Shown: positions 7,487 to 11,628 of the stretch, piece by piece
Layout: every line of letters starts with the position of its first letter
Numbering within the stretch: the first letter of the stretch is position 1
NCBI GenBank assembly: GCA_027457225.1
Contig: DAIDTL010000019.1
Coordinates: 1 to 11,628 of the forward strand
Direction: 5' to 3'
Length of the DNA: 11,628 nucleotides
Origin: Ferrovaceae bacterium
GTDB taxonomy: Bacteria > Pseudomonadota > Gammaproteobacteria > Burkholderiales > Ferrovaceae
Notes under the pieces: generated by a model
What the model saw: only the letters and a program-made list of their open reading frames with translations
Databases searched by the model: none
What the model was told of the DNA's origin: nothing
Position numbers and translations under genes: made by a program

Positions 7487-8413
7487 ATGCGATTAATCCT
7501 CCTGTTCAGCGGCCAAGGCTTGCAAACCCTGGCCCATCGCGACGAGATTCTGGCGCATGCCACACCAGCCTTACGTCATGCACTGGATGCCGAACTTGCA
7601 CAGGCAGGGACCGCGCTTACGGCGCTTGACGAACAGGCGCTCCACGAAAACGTCGTGGCCCAGGTATTGATTTGGGGCTTGCAGTGGGTCCGCTGGACGC
7701 AGCTTGCCCCGCACTTGCCCCAACCCGTGCTGTTGGCGGGGTACTCGGCAGGAGAGACTGCCGCATATAGCGTTGCCGGATTGTGGCCCGAGGCTCGGGG
7801 GGCCTACCTCGCGGGCGCACGTGCCCGGCTGATGAGCGCAGCCACGGCGCATCTGGGCGTGCCAGCGGGAATGATGGCCGTGAGCGGATGTGAGGCTGCA
7901 ACATTGACGCAGTCTCTGTCGGGGCTTGCCGTGTATGTAGCCATCCGGGTGGGCCAACAGCAAACCATCGTCGGTGGGCTGCGCGCCGATCTGGAGATCC
8001 TGGCGATGCGCCTCAAATCCTGCAGTGGGGCACATATGACAGTGCTTGCCGTTCAGGTCCCGGCCCATACGCCGCTTTTGCAGTCGGTGCAGCAACCCTG
8101 GCACACACTGTTGCAGGGGCAGGGCCATGTTGCACCACAATTCCCGATTCTTTCGGGGAGTCGTGCCGCTGTGCTGCGGGAGCGCGGTGAGGCACTCGAA
8201 GCGCTGGCTGAGCAAGTCTCGACCCCTATTGCCTGGGAAGCGTGCCTCGACACGATCGCCGAGTACCAACCGGAGGTGTTGCTGGAACTGGGACCCGGCA
8301 CAGCGCTGGCCAGAATGGCACTGAACCACGGGCTGTCCTGTCCAGTCCGCGCCGTGGATGAATTTCGATCGATGGCAGCGGTGCGTGACTGGATTGCGGG
8401 GCTTCAAAGGTGA
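7487..8413 (+). CDS. mdcH: Malonyl-CoA:ACP malonyltransferase (malonate decarboxylase epsilon subunit)
   Basis: The 308-residue protein is related to FabD and belongs to the acyltransferase family. It transfers malonyl from malonyl-CoA to the thiol of holo-MdcC, priming the decarboxylase cycle. Visible motifs are FSGQGLQ near the N-terminus (7-13), the nucleophile elbow GYSAGE with Ser87 (MdcH proteins carry Tyr where FabD has His, GHSxGE), the catalytic His194 in VQVPAHTPLL, and LELGPGTAL near the C-terminus. The start ATG 7487 gives the usual N-terminus just before the GQG motif. Unusually, the 24-base gap upstream is pyrimidine-rich and has no Shine-Dalgarno, so translation may rely on reinitiation. 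The stop overlaps the next gene as GTGA. Confidence 0.94.
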   Translation: MRLILLFSGQGLQTLAHRDEILAHATPALRHALDAELAQAGTALTALDEQALHENVVAQVLIWGLQWVRWTQLAPHLPQPVLLAGYSAGETAAYSVAGLWPEARGAYLAGARARLMSAATAHLGVPAGMMAVSGCEAATLTQSLSGLAVYVAIRVGQQQTIVGGLRADLEILAMRLKSCSGAHMTVLAVQVPAHTPLLQSVQQPWHTLLQGQGHVAPQFPILSGSRAAVLRERGEALEALAEQVSTPIAWEACLDTIAEYQPEVLLELGPGTALARMALNHGLSCPVRAVDEFRSMAAVRDWIAGLQR

Positions 8414-9183
8414 CCATTACCTGGGACATGCTGGCATGGGTTCTTGTGATGGGAGTGTATACCGGTGCACAGAATTTCATGGCGGGCGGCGGGACCTTCA
8501 TTATTTTTCCGGTGTTATTGTTGTTGGGTATCGACCCCGTCACGGCCAGCATGACTTCGGCCATGGGCCTGTTTCCCAATCAAATCAGCTCGGCCCATGT
8601 CAGCCGACCCCTGGCGATGGGGCTGGGGCAACTCTCCCTCAAGACCCTGCTCGTTGTCAGTCTGGTGGGGGGGTGCCTCGGGTCATTGTTGTTGGTGGTG
8701 ACGCCCTCGTCGTTTTTTTCCAGGTTGGTCCCCTGGTTGGTACTGTTTGCCACGGCTATCTTTGCCTGGGGCAGCCTCGCCCGGCCTTCGCCTGTGATGG
8801 CCGCGGGAACGGAAAATTCCGGGCCCAGCCGTGGTGCGCAACGCCGGCTTGTGCTGGCCCAATTTCTGATTGCCATTTACGGCGGCTATTTTGCGGCGGG
8901 GATCGGTTTCTTGATGCTGGCGGCACTGACAGTGAGTGGGCAACCGCCACGCGCCGCCATCGCCACAAAAAATGTGCTGGTGGTGGTCATCACATCAGCC
9001 TCATTCGTGATCTTTGCCCTTGCTGCGCGCGTGGTGTGGCCAGTGGTTATTGCCTTGGCAGTTGGCGCACTGGGCGGCTCCTTTTTGGGGGTCTGGATGA
9101 TTCAGCGCATTCCCAATCACTGGCTCAAGATCTATGTGGTCACGCTGGGTTCAGGCTTATCGGCCTGGCTGTTTCTGCGCTGA
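8410..9183 (+). CDS. TauE/SafE-family membrane permease
   Basis: The 257-residue hydrophobic protein has about eight predicted membrane segments and the two-repeat layout of the TauE/SafE family. The first repeat has GAQNFMAGGGTFIIFPVLLLLG (quoted: GAQNFMAGGG, TFIIFPVLLLLG; residues 19-40) and TASMTSAMGL. The second has IYGGYFAAGIGFLML (156-170) and AIATKNVLVVV. Members move small anions such as sulfite, sulfoacetate or other organic acids, often as exporters. The start is GTG 8410, overlapping the mdcH stop; an ATG six codons in is an alternative. Its position as last gene of the mdc operon suggests malonate import, or release of the product acetate. This is inference; substrate and direction cannot be read here. 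It is not MdcF or MdcL/MdcM, the better-known malonate carriers. Confidence 0.85.
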   Translation: MTITWDMLAWVLVMGVYTGAQNFMAGGGTFIIFPVLLLLGIDPVTASMTSAMGLFPNQISSAHVSRPLAMGLGQLSLKTLLVVSLVGGCLGSLLLVVTPSSFFSRLVPWLVLFATAIFAWGSLARPSPVMAAGTENSGPSRGAQRRLVLAQFLIAIYGGYFAAGIGFLMLAALTVSGQPPRAAIATKNVLVVVITSASFVIFALAARVVWPVVIALAVGALGGSFLGVWMIQRIPNHWLKIYVVTLGSGLSAWLFLR

Positions 9184-9197
9184 CCCGCGCCACTGTT

Positions 9198-10061
9198 TCA
9201 ATCTTCCGAAAAAGCGATCTCGTCGGGTACCACCATCAGGCGCAGGGTTGGCTCATTGACCTCCACCAGGTCGGCAAAGGCCACGCTGCAGTGCTGACGC
9301 CATAACCGGACGACACCCACTTTGGTTTCCAGCAGTGCGCCAAAGGTGGCAAGTGACAGATGTCCGCCATTACCACCCACATGGTCCACAAGACGTCGGA
9401 AGAGCTTGGGCAATAACAGAGCCTCCTGCTTTAGCGCATCGAGGGAGGTCAGGGCGAAACCGCCGTGGGTCCGGTCATGCGGCCAAAAGCCCAGCCCTTC
9501 TGCTTGTGCAGCGCGAGCTGCCGCGCTGCAGATTTCCATGAGTGCAGGAGCCATATCCTGGTAGAAAATGGGATAGGCGTGTCCATAGCGCAATTGGTGC
9601 CAGTTGGCACTGCTGCGGATCACTTTGGTGGACAATTCAAGACGGGAGGAATGCGCCAATCGAAACTGGCCCCGAAACGCAAAGGCGACCGCGCGCCCGT
9701 ATTTGTCAATGCGGCGCAAGGCGATGGCACCCCTGGTGGCGAGCGGCTGGGAGGCGATGATGCGTTCATCGCTGTGGCGCCGGATTTTTTCAAATCCCAG
9801 GAAGGTGAGCAGGGCATCGGCAGCGCGTTCTGACCAGGGGGCGGGCTGACGCAGGACGCCCAGACCCCCGGTGGCAAGATAATGAGTTTCGAGGGCGTCG
9901 ATACCGTCGAGACGTAAGGTAATCCCCCCGTCGGGGTGCCTCTTCAAGCCAGGCTCCTGCAGGGACAGGGCGGTTGTTTCATCCGGTATGAAATGGATCG
10001 AGTCGCCATCGGGCGCACTGTCCAGCAGGGTATAACGCCCGGTGATCCAGCGCGTACTCAG
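9198..10061 (-). CDS. Staphylococcal-nuclease-like (thermonuclease fold) protein
   Basis: The 287-residue protein (from CTG 10061) carries the SNase signature in order: DGDS (18-21), LRLDGIDALETH with R50, D55 and E58, DKYGR with R123, then GHAYPIFYQDM and the helix ending ARAAQAEGLGFW. These match the Ca2+ ligands and catalytic Arg/Glu/Arg of micrococcal nuclease (D21, R35, D40, E43, R87), so an active phosphodiesterase is plausible. Compared with that enzyme there are insertions of about 16 residues between DGD and the first Arg and about 20 between Glu and the second Arg, plus a C-terminal extension of roughly 90 residues. No signal peptide is seen. The only in-frame ATG upstream (10151) would overlap rfbC by about 94 bases, so the CTG overlapping the rfbC stop, with GAGG seven bases upstream, is preferred. 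The biological role is unknown. Confidence 0.78.
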   Translation of the reverse strand: MSTRWITGRYTLLDSAPDGDSIHFIPDETTALSLQEPGLKRHPDGGITLRLDGIDALETHYLATGGLGVLRQPAPWSERAADALLTFLGFEKIRRHSDERIIASQPLATRGAIALRRIDKYGRAVAFAFRGQFRLAHSSRLELSTKVIRSSANWHQLRYGHAYPIFYQDMAPALMEICSAAARAAQAEGLGFWPHDRTHGGFALTSLDALKQEALLLPKLFRRLVDHVGGNGGHLSLATFGALLETKVGVVRLWRQHCSVAFADLVEVNEPTLRLMVVPDEIAFSED

Positions 10062-10615
10062 GGATACACCTCGGCGGACAAAAAGGGCACGCCGGCCGCA
10101 TCTTTGGGGGACAGAATGGGGGGCAGTCCTCCCAGGGTCTTGAGCGGCCAATCGATGGCGAGTGTTGGGTCATTCCACAGGATGCTGCGCTCTTCACTGG
10201 CAGCCCAGTAGTCGGTGGTCTTGTACAAAAATTCGGCATGCTCGGACAGGGTCAAAAACCCATGGGCGAAGCCGGGGGGAATCCACAGCATGCGTTTGTT
10301 CTCCGCCGATAAGGTGACAGTGACCGCCTGGCCAAACGTGGTTGCGCTGCGGCGCAGATCTACGGCGACGTCAAAAACCTGGCCTGCCACAACCCGGACC
10401 AGTTTGCCCTGGGGTTGCCTGATTTGGTAATGCAGTCCGCGCAGGACGCCGCGCATGGAACGCGAGTGGTTGTCCTGCACGAAGTGTGCCGATACCCCGG
10501 TGGCCTTCCCAAACTGGCGCTCGTTATAGCTCTCGAAAAAAAACCCGCGGTCATCGCCGAAAACGCGTGGCTCGATGATCAGGAGGTCGGGAATGGCGGT
10601 CGCGGTGATATTCAT
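10058..10615 (-). CDS. rfbC: dTDP-4-dehydrorhamnose 3,5-epimerase
   Basis: The 185-residue RmlC protein catalyses double epimerisation of dTDP-4-dehydro-6-deoxyglucose, the third step to dTDP-L-rhamnose, used for O-antigen or other surface polysaccharide. Signature segments are RVFGDDRGFFFESYN (17-31), FVQDNHSRSMRGVLRGLHYQ with the catalytic His62, QGKLVRVVAGQVFDVAVDLR (69-88), IPPGFAHGFLTLS (112-124), the active-site Tyr131 in FLYKTTDYW, and WNDPTLAIDWPL. The length is typical (about 180-185). ATG 10615 is chosen since MNITATAIPDLLIIEPRVF matches the family start; the earlier ATG 10651 would overlap rfbD. The gene follows the rfbD stop by 10 bases and its own stop overlaps the nuclease start. 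Confidence 0.96.
   Translation of the reverse strand: MNITATAIPDLLIIEPRVFGDDRGFFFESYNERQFGKATGVSAHFVQDNHSRSMRGVLRGLHYQIRQPQGKLVRVVAGQVFDVAVDLRRSATTFGQAVTVTLSAENKRMLWIPPGFAHGFLTLSEHAEFLYKTTDYWAASEERSILWNDPTLAIDWPLKTLGGLPPILSPKDAAGVPFLSAEVYP
10062..10072 (-). promoter_or_regulatory. Ribosome binding site for a probable CTG start
   Basis: On the minus strand GAGG (10072-10069) is followed by seven bases and then CTG at 10061-10059, which overlaps the rfbC stop as CTGA. The spacing is right for a Shine-Dalgarno sequence, and the overlap has the same form as the ATGA and GTGA junctions elsewhere in the window. No ATG, GTG or TTG in the nuclease frame lies near this point. This site decides the start of the nuclease gene. 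Confidence 0.45.
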
Positions 10616-10625
10616 AGGCGCTAGC

Positions 10626-11513
10626 TTACCGGTCGTTGGAGGGAAGCGCACTCAGGCATCGTTTCAAGGCCTCCTGCCAGGGAGGCAGGGTGAGATGTAA
10701 TTGTTCGGCGAGCTTGCGGTTGTTGAGTCGGCTGTTGGCAGGTCGGCGCACCGGACTGGGGTATTCGCTGGCAGGAATGGGGATGAGCTGCGCGCGACAT
10801 TCGGGACGTAGGGCAAATATGGCCTGGGCAAAGGCGTACCAGGTTGTGGCTCCACTATTGGTCATGTGGTATACCCCTTGGTGCCGGCGGATGAAGGGAA
10901 TGAGTTCGTCACCACGAGCCTGCTGCAGAAACGCTACAGTGGTTTCGGCGATGGACTGCGCCCAGGTAGGCGCACCCCATTGATCGTCTACCACTTTGAG
11001 CGTGTCGCGTTCTTGTCCCAGACGCAACATGGTTCGCAAAAAATTGGCACCGTACAGGCTATAGACCCAGCTGGTTCTGAAGACCAATGCCGGCGTACCG
11101 CTTGTCAAAACGGTCTGTTCTCCCAGCCATTTGCTTTGGCCATAGACACCAAGTGGGTGCGGAGGATCGGTTTCGACATAGGGCTCGGAATGGGTGCCAT
11201 CGAATACATAGTCGGTGGAGTAGTGGATCAGGGCTGCATTGAGACGCCCGGCTTCTTCGGCCAGAATCCCTGGCGCGATGCCATTGACAGCCCGGGCAAG
11301 CTCGGGCTCGGTTTCTGCGCGATCCACGGCAGTATAGGCAGCCGCATTGATGATGAGCTGTGGACGGTGTTGCTGTACAGCGGCGCGGATGGCGTCGGCA
11401 TCGGCGAGGTCAAGCGTGTCACGCCCCAGCACGGTCAGGTCACCCATCGTTTCCAGCAGCGGCCGCAGCGCGGACCCCACTTGGCCCTGAGGGCCAGTCA
11501 ATAAAATGTTCAT
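10626..11513 (-). CDS. rfbD: dTDP-4-dehydrorhamnose reductase
   Basis: The 295-residue RmlD is a short-chain dehydrogenase-type enzyme and the last step of dTDP-L-rhamnose synthesis. It reduces dTDP-4-dehydrorhamnose with NAD(P)H. The N-terminal nucleotide-binding motif is TGPQGQVG (6-13). NAAAYTAVDRAE (56-67), STDYVFDG (99-106) and the catalytic YGQSK (Y124, K128) follow, with VYHMTNSGATTWYAFA further on and RPANSRLNNRKL near the C-terminus. The length matches the family (about 290-300). It is the first complete gene of the minus-strand set, followed by rfbC; rfbA and rfbB are not in the window and could lie to the right or elsewhere. ATG 11513 is the family start and overlaps as ATGA with a short open frame coming from the right edge. 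Confidence 0.96.
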   Translation of the reverse strand: MNILLTGPQGQVGSALRPLLETMGDLTVLGRDTLDLADADAIRAAVQQHRPQLIINAAAYTAVDRAETEPELARAVNGIAPGILAEEAGRLNAALIHYSTDYVFDGTHSEPYVETDPPHPLGVYGQSKWLGEQTVLTSGTPALVFRTSWVYSLYGANFLRTMLRLGQERDTLKVVDDQWGAPTWAQSIAETTVAFLQQARGDELIPFIRRHQGVYHMTNSGATTWYAFAQAIFALRPECRAQLIPIPASEYPSPVRRPANSRLNNRKLAEQLHLTLPPWQEALKRCLSALPSNDR

Positions 11514-11628
11514 CCCCCATTATCCCTGATCGGAGTCCATGCGTTGCGCGGGGTTTGCAAAAATTTGTAATGAACTACTCCACCTGGACCGCAAACGCGG
11601 CTATCAGTGGCGTTTAGTGGTTCAACAC
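11514..11628. other. Unassigned 115-base stretch upstream of rfbD
   Basis: No recognisable gene lies here. On the minus strand a frame is open from the window edge (11626) for 38 codons and stops at TGA 11512-11510, overlapping the rfbD start by 4 bases. That could be the end of an upstream operon gene, but its peptide (ending RNAWTPIRDNGG) resembles nothing I know, and its codons are poorer in G/C at third positions than the neighbours', so chance is possible. A GATAAT hexamer sits five bases before the rfbD ATG without a good -35 partner. An imperfect inverted repeat lies at 11586-11623. Confidence 0.5.
11586..11623. repeat. Imperfect inverted repeat / hairpin upstream of rfbD
   Basis: Arms AAACGC (11593-11598) and GCGTTT (11610-11615) are exact inverse complements around an 11-base loop. 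Outer arms GGACC (11586-11590) and GGTTC (11619-11623) extend the stem in RNA with one G-U pair, after an unequal internal bulge of 2 and 3 bases. No U-tract follows on either strand, so it is not a standard intrinsic terminator. It could be the edge of a mobile element or a control structure; neither is shown. Confidence 0.35.

Noticed and set aside
7571..8407. A 278-codon minus-strand open frame opposite mdcH
   Set aside because: It lies wholly opposite a clear mdcH with intact catalytic motifs; the peptide is Arg/His/Gln/Cys-rich and has no recognisable domain.
8358..9305. A 315-codon + strand open frame covering the permease gene
   Set aside because: It is in another frame than the TauE/SafE gene, starts inside mdcH and gives a His/Gly/Cys-rich peptide without family motifs. 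The permease frame shows membrane segments and a proper overlap with mdcH.
11514..11524. GATAAT as a -10 box for rfbD (minus strand)
   Set aside because: It is five bases from the ATG, so the transcript would be almost leaderless, and no TTGACA-like hexamer lies 16-18 bases upstream; the nearest TTGCAA is 30 bases away.
11570..11617. Short + strand frame beginning MNYSTWTANAAISGV
   Set aside because: Only 15 codons, no clear ribosome binding site and no similarity recognised; it overlaps the inverted repeat.
11586..11623. Integron attC site
   Set aside because: The hairpin lacks a proper GTTRRRY core and its inverse partner, and no gene cassette or integrase is near.

Overview
The window reads as proteobacterial chromosome (beta or gamma; the sequence alone does not settle which). 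It is GC-rich and densely packed, with two converging gene sets. Nearly every gene junction overlaps by a few bases (GTGA, ATGA, TGATG), so translational coupling is the rule. No gene-free stretch exceeds about 115 bases. No RNA gene, CRISPR array or complete mobile element was seen.

Region 1 (1..2370, + strand) is a tripartite TRAP transporter: the C-terminal part of the periplasmic binding protein DctP, cut by the window edge, then the small (DctQ) and large (DctM) membrane subunits.

Region 2 (2377..8413, + strand) is a full soluble malonate decarboxylase operon in the order mdcA-C-D-E-(G+B fused)-H. MdcA exchanges acetyl for malonyl on the carrier protein MdcC. MdcD/MdcE decarboxylate malonyl-S-MdcC. 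The fused MdcG-MdcB protein makes the 2'-(5''-phosphoribosyl)-3'-dephospho-CoA prosthetic group and attaches it to MdcC. MdcH loads the first malonyl group from malonyl-CoA. The TRAP genes lie immediately upstream, so malonate is their likely substrate. No MdcF, MdcL/MdcM or LysR-type MdcR gene is visible. A TauE/SafE-family permease gene (8410..9183) overlaps mdcH and closes the operon.

Region 3 (9198..11513, - strand) converges on region 2 with only 14 bases between stop codons. In transcription order it holds rfbD (rmlD) and rfbC (rmlC), the last two steps of dTDP-L-rhamnose synthesis, then a staphylococcal-nuclease-like protein that probably starts at a CTG overlapping the rfbC stop. The last ~115 bases (11514..11628) are unassigned, with an imperfect hairpin and a short open frame running in from the right edge.

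The main points of interest are the single-polypeptide MdcG-MdcB cofactor enzyme, a REP/RAYT-like dyad that contains the mdcGB stop codon and leaves mdcH without a Shine-Dalgarno sequence, the TRAP plus TauE/SafE pairing around a malonate decarboxylase operon, and the probable CTG start of the nuclease gene.
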